This document shows positions 32,030-42,000 of a stretch of DNA of 64,000 nt, piece by piece (positions within the stretch are counted from its first letter, which is position 1; each line of letters opens with the position of its first letter). Below the pieces are notes generated by a model, which worked only from the letters and a program-made list of their open reading frames with translations, searched no databases and had not been told where the DNA came from. Position numbers and translations under genes: made by a program. Source of the DNA: Simmondsia chinensis (Eukaryota; Streptophyta; Magnoliopsida; Caryophyllales; Simmondsiaceae). Location of the stretch: assembly GCA_018398585.1 (NCBI GenBank), contig JAGTTD010000010.1, forward strand, positions 2,621,501 to 2,685,500, read 5' to 3'.

Positions 32030-32479
32030 TTAATTTTTTTGTGGTGTAATATGGCGCATTTTCATGCCGCACTAGGAATTATATAAATTAGGGTTTGTAT
32101 GGGACTTAATATGACGCATCTTTTTGCTGCAATAGGCACCGTAGATATTGAGATATAACTGGGCCTAATACGGCGCGTTTGTATGCTAGAATAAGCACTG
32201 CAGAGGTTCAGTAGTGGATGAGATTTAATAGGCGCATGAATGTGATCTAATGCGGTGAGTTTGTCACCGTATTAGGTGATGCCTGTACATCACCTAATAT
32301 GGTGGGTTTTAGCACTGCTAAGCTAATCTAATGTAGTGTGTAAACTCACCAGATTAGGTTAACTAATACAGCGCCTTTTACACGCCATATTTGATGTGGC
32401 CGCAGCTTCTTCGTTGTTTTGTAGTGTAAGGTAAGGAAATTAGAAAGCAAAAAAACGAATCCACACCCATTGTCTTTAC

Positions 32480-32580
32480 AAGAACAACAGTTCAATGTCT
32501 TAAAAAGACTCCCACCAAGGTGGAGCTTGAGTGTAAGATGCACGTAGCCTTACTCTTATAAGGTAAGGGAACCGCAACAA
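32480..32580 (+). mobile_element. Au-like SINE
   Basis: AACAACAGTTCAATGTCTTA, AAGGTGGAGCTTGAG, ATGCACGTAGCCTTACTC. The flanking phrase GGTA(A)GGAAA(A)TTAGAAAGCA occurs on both sides (about 32,430 and 32,572), a long direct repeat consistent with a target duplication or local duplication. Confidence 0.65.
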
Positions 32581-32599
32581 TGATAAGGTAGGAAAATTA

Positions 32600-33602
32600 G
32601 AAAGCACAAAAACATATTCATATCCATTAAGAAAATATAAATTAAACCAGATAGATATACAGTGCATACCAAAACATGGAAGACAAAAAAAAAAAAAAAA
32701 AAGGGACCACTCATCCACAAATTGCGCCGAAAGTTGAGGAATATGTTCAACCGATCATTCTTAAACTAAAAATGAGCAGCACACTCAGGACATGCATAGA
32801 GACCAATAAAACAAGACTAAGCCTAGTTTTGTAGGGAGAAGTAAACGTTTCATGGGAAGTACAAATTTAATAAAAATTGCTTAACAATTTCTAATTTCTT
32901 CAAAATTTAGAGAGTAACTTACCTAGCCCCCCTACTTAAGTTCTAATAGCCCGTCTAGGTCAGTTCTAATACTTTCGTTTTTAACTAGCTTTTTTAAGGA
33001 AGTTCTATTTCCCAACCCGGCAACCAAACGTTTTTTACCCACTTCTTGATAAGTTGTCATAAGAATTGAATTCCTAGGAAATATAAACATCCAGTAGGAA
33101 TTCAATCCTTCTGGCAACCAAACAAGGCCGCATAATACGATGTCAAGAGCACATGCCAACAGTAATATGTTTGAATACACAGAACAATACAAGAAGCAAG
33201 TGCCAGTAGGTTACAAGTCCACTTCTTGACAAGTTCTCTATTATAGTTTGTAACCCTTTTATAAAGCTCCTTATCTGTTCTATGTCACACCGTTTGATAA
33301 GAAACATTGATGGCAATGTCAAGTTTGTGCCAGTAAGATGTGCATAAAACCAACTACGACAGACCAAAAAAATCAAAATCAAAATAAAAAGAAAAAAGAA
33401 AAGAAAAGAAAGTAAAGTTAAAGCATAAAGAAAGGATACTAATCTTGACATTCCACAAATGAGCTATCACTTTCAACATGGTATAATATAATCTGTATGG
33501 AAGCCTTTTACAAAGATGGATGCTTTACCAGTATAGGTAATTTGCAGTAGGCTAGTACCATGATTTCTAAATCCTTTTATTTCTAAATACCATAGATAAT
33601 CT
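32600..33602. other. Non-coding, no gene seen
   Basis: AT-rich DNA with homopolymer runs (A18 near 32,685). Reading frames here have no recognisable domains. Confidence 0.4.
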
Positions 33603-34735
33603 GTAACACCCCCAAATCTTATACCAAATAGGCTTAAGTCAGTAAGGGCGCTACACGGCGGTACTATAATGAATCTCATCATCACAGTACGAAGTCCGAA
33701 AACTTTCGATTCATAATTGCTCGAATTTCCGTAAAGGTTCCCATACATATATGAAACCGAATCCAAATACATCATCACCAACGATTTAAAACTAATAGTA
33801 TGAAAGGTCAAATTATAATATCTCAAATAATCCATAATATCCTGCCATAGAATTTATTTAATACTTAAACTACGAAAATTAAACTTATTCTTGGAATAGG
33901 AAGTCGCTCTATCTTCCTTGTCCTTCAGGAATTTGCCGTGAGCTACTAATCTGAAAACTAAAGGAATTGGGTGAGCAAACAACACGCTCAGTAAGTACAC
34001 GACACAACCTACTCGGATAAGGCATATTATTTCAAACGGGATTTGTCTTCAAAATTTCATGCTACAAGAAGTACAAATCACCACCTTATACCTTAATTTA
34101 TTTCACAAGAGCTCTTGGTAGAACTCACAGATCAACCGGAGGCTACGACTAGTATTATTACCGCGACAGGGTCACAGATTTACATTCACATTTTTCACAT
34201 TCGTATCAATTCTAAGTCGATAGATCCGTCAGGGTCAACGTAGTATCTGCCAGTTCAGAAGAACTGACAGATCAATCGGAGACTACGTGCCGGTATTATT
34301 TTTGCGACAGGGTCACACATCGACTTTCACATATTTCACATTCTTTCGTCGATATATCCTTGAGGGTCACGTAGTTATCTGTGAGCTCTTCCCATAAAAA
34401 CTTTTCAATTCAAATCATAAGTTCACAATAATTTCTTTCACATTATCACAAGTCCAAATTTCTTCGAAAATTCACATGTTTTAACGTCAAATTAATGTAT
34501 AAATCAATATAATTCAAATGATATAAGAGTAGAAATCAAACAATTAATCAAAATCAAACAATCAATCAGACATATATGCTTTAACAAACTAATAAATCGT
34601 TCAAAATATAAGTCTCATACATCAAATCATGTAAGGCAATTTTTCATATTTCACAAACAAGTAAGGGTAGTGGTATACTTACCTTCACTATCTTCTAATT
34701 CGAGATCCGAGGCTTTACCTATGTAAAAAAAAAAA
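33603..34735. mobile_element. LTR-like remnant
   Basis: Begins TGTAACACCCCCAAATCTTA, a start common in plant gypsy LTRs. It contains a diverged direct repeat of about 150 bp (ACAGATCAACCGGAGGCTACG near 34,129; ACAGATCAATCGGAGACTACG near 34,270). No coding region or partner LTR is visible, so a solo LTR or fragment is likely. The right border is uncertain. Confidence 0.5.
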
Positions 34736-34749
34736 AAAATTTGAATGTT

Positions 34750-35395
34750 TTCTAGTACATGAAATATTAGGTCTGGTATATTGATTATGTTACCCGCACC
34801 CCAATAATTAGGTCTTGTATTCATAGCTCATCGTCATGCTATTCCGGATACTAGTACCTCTGTTGAGAACAATTTTATACCTTCCTATCTTGTAAAAGAA
34901 AAAGAACTTCTGTGCTACATCGACGATCGCTGCTCTTTCAGTCTTTGTATATGTTATCCAATACAGACATTGCACATTGCGATGCATTTAGAAGATCTTT
35001 TCTTATGTGCTAGCATTGCATTGATGTTTTAAATAGGGCATTATACACATTTTGGACATATATCTATACTATCGTGTTTAGTAAGTTTGGATATGCACAA
35101 TTGTCACTAATACTGTAAAATATGTATTTTCTTAATATTATCTGTATAATATATATTCAGATATCACGTACCTATTTTTTTCTTTTAAAAAAAAATATAA
35201 TAATGGAAAATAGTCAATACTTACAACTAAATTAATGTCAATATTCTATATTTTACTAAATTTATACTTTAGCTCTTGCCGTGTTGATGGCACATATCAT
35301 TTGCTATGTGCTATATTTTTTTGACTAGCAATAGTCTTTACTTTTATAAATCAACAAACTGTTAACCAACATTGTTGTATATATAGGCAAATGAA
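34750..35395. repeat. Partial extra copy of the CNL-unit flank
   Basis: Matches 2560-3490 of unit A in order, with gaps (CCAATAATTAGGTCTTGTAT, ACCTTCCTA, CATTGCACATTGC, GAAGATCTTTTCTTA, TCTATACTATC). It breaks at 35,395 where the copia element starts. Unit B proper restarts at 38,151, so this is a remnant of an additional or broken unit. Confidence 0.7.
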
Positions 35396-38150
35396 AAGAA
35401 ACTTAACAAATCTGATATGCTCTGATACCAATTGTGGAGGAAAACTTAATGCGGAAGCGTAAACCCTGGTAACTTGATTCGATTCAAATAATATGACTCA
35501 CACAAAATGAGAAGTAAACAAATATGGAGAAAGAAAGAATAAAACAAGAACACACAATATTTACGTGGAAACCCCTCTGCAATCGAAAGGGGAGAAAACC
35601 ACTTGCGGAGATGGAGATTCTTTATTAACTGAACGGAAGAATTACAACGACACTTCCCAAACGAGATATATGGAAGAATTAGAATCACTCCCTCTGAACT
35701 CTCGTAGCACTCAAAAACTTGGAGGAATTACAAAATCACCTCTTTTTCTTAATGGCGGCGCCTCACGCTTTTGATTGGATACAGAATGACGTAAACCCTA
35801 CGTCCTTTAAATAGAGTCGCGCCTGGGAGGGCCCGATCGATCGGAACATGTCAATCGATCGGCCCTCTAAATTTCCTAAATAACTCGAATCTTTCCTTAA
35901 ATCACTCGATCGATCGGATTTCCTCCCAATCGATCGGTGACCCTACGGCAACCCCATAAAAATAAAACAAGTAATTTGAGACATAACCTAACAAATCTCC
36001 ACCATGGCTCAAATTACATACATAAAAGAATTTCCTCCACCTTCTCCACTAAACCCCCACACACGGGGTTAACACAATGAAGTACGAAACCTAACTGAGC
36101 GAAGCTTGAACTTCCTGTTAGGTAGAAACTGAGTGAACATATCTGAGAGGTTATCAGCAATGCCAATCTTCTTCTTCTCTGAATTAGCTCTTGACACACT
36201 ATCTGAAACAGCCACCTGCTGCTGAATTGTGTTACTGAACTGAACTCCCTCTGGCTTACTCAACTGACCTGAATCACAACCAACTGATGACATCTTCTGT
36301 GGAGATAGCAATAATGAAGACTCACCAAACGTGACACGTCTACTCGTCAGGAATTGCTTGAAGCGAAAAACTTTCTGCTTCCCATAAAGCCCTTGTTCAC
36401 ATACCACCAGTCCTGTACACTGACCACACAAAGAGCCCCTTACACTGTGCTCAGACAGACCCCTATCACCTGAATGATCCAATCTCAAACGTCCTAAATT
36501 TGTAGTTTCTGGTTCTGTCAATAATAAGGATGATGAAGATACTGCAACAGATCTAACAACTGTGGAACCGACAAGCTCACACAACGTACCTAACTGTCTA
36601 CCCTTCATAACTGTCAAAGCGCCCTTAATGACCCTCAAAACTCCACCTTCAGCTGTGTACCTGTACCCCTTAGACTCAAGAGTACCTAAAGAGATGAGAT
36701 TCTTCTTCAAATCAGGAACATGACGAACATTGCCCAAAACCCTGATAGTACCATCGAACATCCTAAAACAAATTGTTCCTATACCCAGAACTTTGCATGG
36801 ATTATCATTACCCATCAAAGCAACTCCACCTTGAACAGACTCGTACGTGGAAAACCAATCCGGGTTGGGACAAACATGATAGGAGCAACCCGAATCCAAA
36901 ATCCAACTATCTTTCAAATTGAACTGAGGTTTAGACACAAACAATAGAAAATCTTCATTCTCACCATTCACAACACTAGCTGCTATGGATCTCTGGTCAG
37001 ACTTGTTATCTGCTTCTAATTTTCTCTTAAGCTTGTAACAGTCTTTCTTAATGTGCCCTTTTTTATGACAGTAGTTACATGTTAGGTCTTGATACCTAGA
37101 CTTAGACTTGTTTCCACTATGATCATACTCGGTTCTCCCCCTTACAAATAAACCACTACCTGAGTTATATACAGAATCAGATAATTCTCTATCTACTCGT
37201 TCTTTACTTAGTAGGTTTCTCTTAACTTCATCAACAGATATGGTTTGTCTACCACCATAAATCATACTTTCGACAAAACCCTTAAATGAAGTAGAGAGAG
37301 AACATAACAATAACATTGCCTAATCTTCATCCTTAGGAACATCATCCAATTCTTTCAAATCTTGAATAATTGAATTAAATTTATTGACGTGGTTCTTAAG
37401 TGACGTACCTTCTGACATACGAAACGTGAACAACCGGTGCTTAACTACGAGTTTGTTGGAGACAGACTTGAAACAGAACATATCCTGCAATTTCTTCCAC
37501 AACTTCTTAGCGGTCTTCACTTCCAAAACTTCTGTCAAAACGTCATCGGTAAGACACATCTGAATTGCGGTGAGCGCCTTCTCATCCAACTCCTCCCATT
37601 GTGTTTCTGTAAGATTCTCTGATTTCTTCTCTTTCCCATCTAAAGCTTTCTTCAAGCCATTCTGAGTCAAGAGGCCCTTAACGCGAACCTGCCATAAACT
37701 GAAGCTCCCTTGACCACCAAATTTCTCAATTTCAGATCTAATTGCGGACGTCATATTATCAAATCGAAATAAACAGGGCTCTGATACCAATTTGAAAAGA
37801 AACTTAACAAATCTGATATGCTCTGATAACAATTTGTGGAGGAAAACTTAATGCGGAAGCGTAAACCCTGGTAACTTGATTCGATTCAAATAATATGACT
37901 CACACAAAACGAGAAGTAAACAAATATGGAGAAAGAAAGAACAAAACAAGAACACACAATATTTACGTGGAAACCCCTCTAAAATCGAGAGGGGAGAAAA
38001 CCACGGGAGGAGATGGAGATTCTTTATTAACTGAACCGAAGAATTACAACAACACTTCCCAAACGAGATATATGGAAGAATTACAATCACTCCCTCTAAC
38101 CTCTCGTAGCACTCAAAAACTTGGAGGAATTACGAAATCACCTCTTTTTC
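35396..38150 (-). mobile_element. Ty1/copia element, internally deleted, rearranged
   Basis: Left LTR 35,433-35,993 (minus TGTTAGG...CTCCACA). The right copy (37,835-38,150) keeps only about 316 bp and ends abruptly in unit B sequence. The polypurine tract ATGGTGGAGATT abuts the left LTR, so the left one is the 3' LTR. A primer-site-like GGTATCAGAGC (initiator-Met type) lies at 37,779-37,790, and a mutated version abuts the right LTR. A roughly 36-bp leader segment including this site is also found outside the left LTR (35,396-35,432). That is unexpected for a simple insertion and suggests recombination. The interior retains gag but lacks the integrase core, RT and RNase H. Confidence 0.85.
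36069..37754 (-). pseudogene. Copia gag-protease ORF, deletion derivative
   Basis: ATG at 37,754 (MTSAIRSEIEKFGGQ), then the copia gag (WKKLQDMFCFKSVSNKL), a CCHC knuckle CNYCHKKGHIKKDC (37,090-37,050), the protease motif ILDSGCSYHV (36,880) and the start of GAG-pre-integrase (LDHSGDRGLSE, 36,470). It then jumps in frame over most of integrase (TSRRVTFGESSLL) and all of RT/RNase H to the terminal pol signature (DNLSDMFTQFLPNRKFK, 36,120). About 560 codons stay in one frame. The only stop is TAG at 37,320-37,322, where related elements usually have Gln (CAG to TAG). The frame is kept through two large deletions, so this may be an old amplified gag-only derivative. Confidence 0.85.
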
Positions 38151-38461
38151 TTATGTGTTATCATTGCATCAATGCCTTAAACGGAACATTATTTTAATAT
38201 TTTTATAATTAAAATTGATAGTCGATATTGATATAAAATGGACAAAAAACACAAAAAAATGCATTAAATCATCCAAACAGGGGAAAGGGTGTGGGGAGCA
38301 TGCTTCAAACGAGGTACAGAGTGGATCAACAATGTAGAATTTTGAAGGGCGGAAAAACCTTTGATCAACATTTATAGTGGCTATATATATTAATAAAATT
38401 TGCATATAATACACATTTAGATATGTATATGTACTAACACAATTAATATGGTAAACCAAAG

Positions 38462-38562
38462 AGGGCACCAATACGCTATCACCGAATCCCATTAAAACTC
38501 TTGAGTTAAGTGTGCTTGGGCGAGAGTAGTACCAGGATGGGTGACCTTCTGAGAAGTCCTCA
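38462..38562 (+). pseudogene. 5S rRNA-like sequence
   Basis: Aligns by eye with plant 5S rRNA: GTTAAGTGTGCTTGGGCGAG, AGTAGTACCAGGATGGGTGA, GAGAAGTCCTC. Box A and box C of the internal Pol III promoter are recognisable. The 5' end and several internal positions have drifted, and the 3' end runs directly into an antisense SINE, so it is not a functional 5S gene. Cassandra-type TRIM retroelements carry 5S sequence in their LTRs, but no Cassandra LTR context is visible. Confidence 0.85.
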
Positions 38563-38690
38563 TCCTCAGGCTGGAGGCATTCGAAAACAGCCTCTTTTCA
38601 GGTTAACACTCTGAAAGAGGAAGGCTGCGTACATCTGCCCCTCCGACCTTGGGAAGGCGGGAGCGCTTGAGGCACTTGGTATGTTCCTTT
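38563..38690 (-). mobile_element. Au-like SINE fused to 5S-like sequence
   Basis: On minus from 38,690: AAGTGCCTCAAGCGCTCCCG, AGATGTACGCAGCCTTCCTC, GTGTTAACCTGAAAAGAGGC, TTCGAATGCCTCCAGCC. One of the best-preserved copies in the window. It is absent from unit A. The direct repeat TAATATGGTAAA is found just left of the 5S-like part (about 38,446-38,457) and just right of the SINE (about 38,696-38,707). Confidence 0.8.
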
Positions 38691-39062
38691 CTCAATAATA
38701 TGGTAAAATAAGATTTTCTAGTGTTAACCGTATAATATACGTTTTACAACATGTATTTGTATTTTTCCATTTAAAAAAAATAATAATTCAAAGTAGTCAA
38801 TACCTACATCTAATTTATAAATCCATATTCTATATTTGGCATAGTTTATCACTTTAGCTTCTAAAGTATTAATCGTACCATATCATTTATTATGTGTCAT
38901 ATTTTTGCTATTGCTATTGTGACTAACATTAGTCTTTCCTTTTATAAGTCAATGAATACCATTAACCAACATTTTCATGTATATACATGAATAATACACA
39001 TATATATAAAATGTAATTTAATTTCCGTATCATATTTTGCTAAAAAAAGGTGGCTACTACAT

Positions 39063-39314
39063 ATGCTTTTACCTGTTAATGCACACACTCCTTCAACCAA
39101 AAAAAGGCCAAAGAAACGCAACCTAGAATACCAGATGATTTTTCAAAGTGCAGATGAAGCCACTGTTGATGAAGATTTAAGCATTCAAGAGAAGAAGATG
39201 ATGAAAGCTTCAAATCCGAAAGAAGATAGAGAGATTCAAGCAGTTAACAGAGAGGAAGAAGAAAGGACACTTTGGAGAGAGAAAATTATACCATACGTCT
39301 CTCTCCGCATATGA
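39063..39314 (+). other. Short charged ORF in unit B-specific DNA, unrecognised
   Basis: An 83-codon frame rich in Glu, Lys and Arg. Most of it lies in about 270 bp present in B but not A; the A sequence jumps at the repeated AGAATAC. It may be a remnant exon or chance ORF. No domain recognised. Confidence 0.2.
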
Positions 39315-39524
39315 ATGCATTTTATTAATTTGTTTTTGGATATCAAAAATACAGCACTAGAAGCTTATATATATATGGATAAAATACAAAAAAGAATACA
39401 TAACTAATTTACAACAATTTGTAGCAAAAACACATTGTCAACAACATACTAAAGATACAAGGAAAATACAAATACAAAAAAATCTCTGTACTAATACAAG
39501 AAAATATCCGTAATATGATTCAAT

Positions 39525-40620
39525 CTCAAAACCCATACGAACACTGCATCAAAGTCCCAAGTCACCAAAATCCCAAAAGAGATATACTGCATGCAAAGAT
39601 TCAACCGTATATTCCTTCCACCATTGCCAATGGAAAACCCTCGAAATTGACTAGCGATTGCCACGCATCAACACACCACCACATCCATGTCGCTCCAACC
39701 CCTTCGAGTTTCACAAGACCAGAGCAGTACCTACCTCCACCACTGCTACCTAAGAGTCGAAGAAAAAACAAAGTAATCAGTTCAAACAGAGGCATCAATA
39801 GCACATCATCCATACTGTAGCCATATGTCAAAATATTTTGAGGTCAGTATGTTCCTTCTTTTGCACATTATAAGGGGGGGAAAAAAAATAAAAAACAAAA
39901 GAATTTAAAGCTTGCGGATTGATTCACCAGCCAATCATGATTAAAACGACAACTCCATTAAAGTGATTCTCCAAAGAGTCTAGAGAAACACAAAATGGAC
40001 TCTTTTAGGGATGATCATCAAAATATTTTGAAAAACACCATTAGCATCACAACTAATTGTGTTAGGACTGCCCACGAAAACCACAAATTGAAATAACGAA
40101 CACAAATTGAAATTGATTGAGGGAAATATTGAATACTGGAATTTATCTGGTTCAGTTGAAGTTTACATCCATAAAGGGGGAGCAACAACTACCAACCATA
40201 TAATAAGGATTACAATACTTGCTCGCTTTACAACACTAGCCAAAGAATGAACTATAAATAAGCCTCTTACAATCATAACCATTCAAAACATTGATATAGC
40301 TCATATACATGTTGTAATCATGTACCACATTAATATTTTGTGGTGAAAATTGATTAGACTTTAACAAATATCACTAAGTTGCGGCGTAGGATACCTAAGT
40401 GATAAAACTTTGAAACTTTAAGGTACCTTATTCTGTAAATTAAAACATCAAGGTACTTAGGTGATAATGTTCAAACCTCATTGTACTCAAGTAATAAATT
40501 CCCCTATATGTATATATATTATAAGATTATAAACGTATGTAAAAATTAAATATTCATAACCATACTCAACTACACAATGGATACACACAATAAAATTAAT
40601 AAAAAAAGTAAATATTAAGT
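39525..40620. other. Unit B-specific non-coding insertion, LTR-like in part
   Basis: Absent from the matching point in unit A (about 3745-3755). The part at about 40,060-40,330 (TGTTAGGACTGCCC, TTTATCTGGTTCAG, ACTATAAATAAGCCTC) resembles a decayed copia LTR. ORFs on both strands at 39,515-39,830 have no recognisable domain. 40,380-40,500 repeats a GGTACTTAGGTGATAA motif also seen near 15,900 and 54,820. Confidence 0.4.
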
Positions 40621-40778
40621 TGACCTGAGTTGACCACAGGTCTACGTCCCTTGTGGGTGTTCTGTTTTTTCTTCCCGCAAAATGAAATTTCCAGGAAGCA
40701 ACAAATATCAATTTATGGGGAAGGACATGGAAATAAGATAATACAAAGAAAATTTAATTAAAGTAAATAATTTGTGAT

Positions 40779-41124
40779 TATTTATGCCAAAGGTCCCTAT
40801 ACTTTGCCCATTATATTAATTTAATTCTTATACTTTTAATTGTGTCAATTTAGTTCCTGAACAATTCAAAATGTGTCAATTTAGTCCTTTGATCAAATTT
40901 AAGTTATGTTTGACGTAATTTTGAACAGCAAAATTATGTTAGATGCAAGTAACTTACTATAAATTCAAGCCATTAAAAATTTTATTAAAAACTTAGCATA
41001 AATTTTCTCTAAGAATCAAATTGACATATTTTGAATTGTACAAGGACTAAATTAATACAATTAAAAGTATAAGGACTAAATTGACATAATGTACAAAGTA
41101 CAAAGACCTTTGGCGTAAATAACC
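40779..41124. repeat. MITE with about 105-bp inverted repeats
   Basis: Left arm TATTTATGCCAAAGGTCCC, ATACTTTTAATTGTG, ACAATTCAAAATGTGTCAAT. The right arm is the reverse complement with few differences. The GTTATTTAC-type tips resemble the element at 52,209-52,811, so they may be one Mutator-like family. No coding capacity. Confidence 0.75.
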
Positions 41125-41440
41125 CATATTTTTTTATAGCTCATGGTTGTAGATAATAAAAGGTTTCTTTGTACAGTTGGTCCTTGTATTTTTTTTTTTT
41201 TTTTTTTTTATTGAGTCAATTTGATTCCTATATAATTGAAATTGTTTCACTCAAGTTTAATGTCAAATTTAATTTTAAGTTCTGGTTGAAATTGTACAAC
41301 ATATCCCCTCTATGTAACTGTTCACAATTTCTAAACGCCACTTTTACGTTGAAAGTATACGTAAGTACTAACTAATGCTTCAAGTTCCACTAAACGTTAA
41401 CATAAATTTCAATATTAGACTTGATTGAAAAAGAAGACGA

Positions 41441-41557
41441 CGACAACAACCACCCAATGCCTCATAGAGGCTCTTGCCACGACAAGTGTCTGAGGGATGA
41501 GATTTACGCAGCCTTACCCCTATAGAATATTACCTTAAAGAGAGGTTGTTTTTGAGG
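41441..41557 (+). mobile_element. Au-like SINE
   Basis: CGACAACAACCACCCAATGC, CTCATAGAGGCTC, TTTACGCAGCCTTACCCC, GAGGTTGTTTTTGAGG. Orthologous to the shorter copy at 4183 in unit A. Confidence 0.75.
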
Positions 41558-41842
41558 TGATTAAAAAAAGACTAATAGCATAAGTAATCTTTCTTTTATT
41601 TTTTGATATTTATTAATTCAGAGGAACATTTAAAGGAGCAACAGACAAAAAAATAATTGAGTAGATATATAGTAATAGCAGTTGAAACTATAAGAAACTT
41701 CACAACTATCATGGAAATCAGAGTGCAGAAAAACAAATTCATAAACCTTACCTTTATGTAGTGCGTTGAAACTGATTGTTTAATGCATATATTGATGATT
41801 CAACTTCACATACACTCAATTCAGATTCCCAGGCGACAGAAT

Positions 41843-41939
41843 CTGACAGGAAAGTAACATACAGTAAATTGATATTACCAAAAATAAACATTTAAGCAGG
41901 AATAACAGGGGGGGGGGGAAGGATGGGTAGGTTCAATAC
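41843..41939 (-). other. Possible 3'-UTR intron of the intact CNL gene
   Basis: Minus strand donor CTATAG|GTATTGAAC (41,939) and acceptor TTCCTGTCAG|ATTCTG (41,843) lie about 60 bp after the stop codon. The donor is kept in copy A (CTGCAG|GTATTGAAC near 4654), but its acceptor has drifted. It would be 97 bp. Unproven without transcripts. Confidence 0.35.
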
Positions 41940-42000
41940 CTATAGATTTCAAGGAAAAGGAATCCCTTCTTTGGAGAAGGTATGAGCCCAAAAAATTAAT

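Larger units (their letters stand above)
15079..32426. mobile_element. Non-autonomous CACTA transposon split by two LTR elements
   Basis: The left end is CACTACAAAAAAAAATTG. The right end, read on minus from 32,426, is CACTACAAAACAACG. Both sit inside a 3-bp direct repeat TAA (15,076-15,078 and 32,427-32,429), the CACTA target-duplication size. Subterminal regions at both ends are full of short variants of CGCCGTATTAGGTGATG in both orientations, typical of CACTA transposase-binding arrays. Without the nested retrotransposons only about 1.6 kb of CACTA remains (15,079-16,234, 28,317-28,339, 32,030-32,426). No transposase is readable. A purine-rich GAGCGA repeat stretch lies at 15,560-15,780. 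Confidence 0.87.

Noticed and set aside
33143..33835. Minus-strand ORFs of 102 and 120 codons
   Set aside because: Low-complexity hydrophobic translations of AT-rich and LTR-like DNA, with no domain.
38462..38562. Functional 5S rRNA gene
   Set aside because: Several substitutions, an altered 5' end and no T-run terminator at the 3' end, which continues into a SINE.
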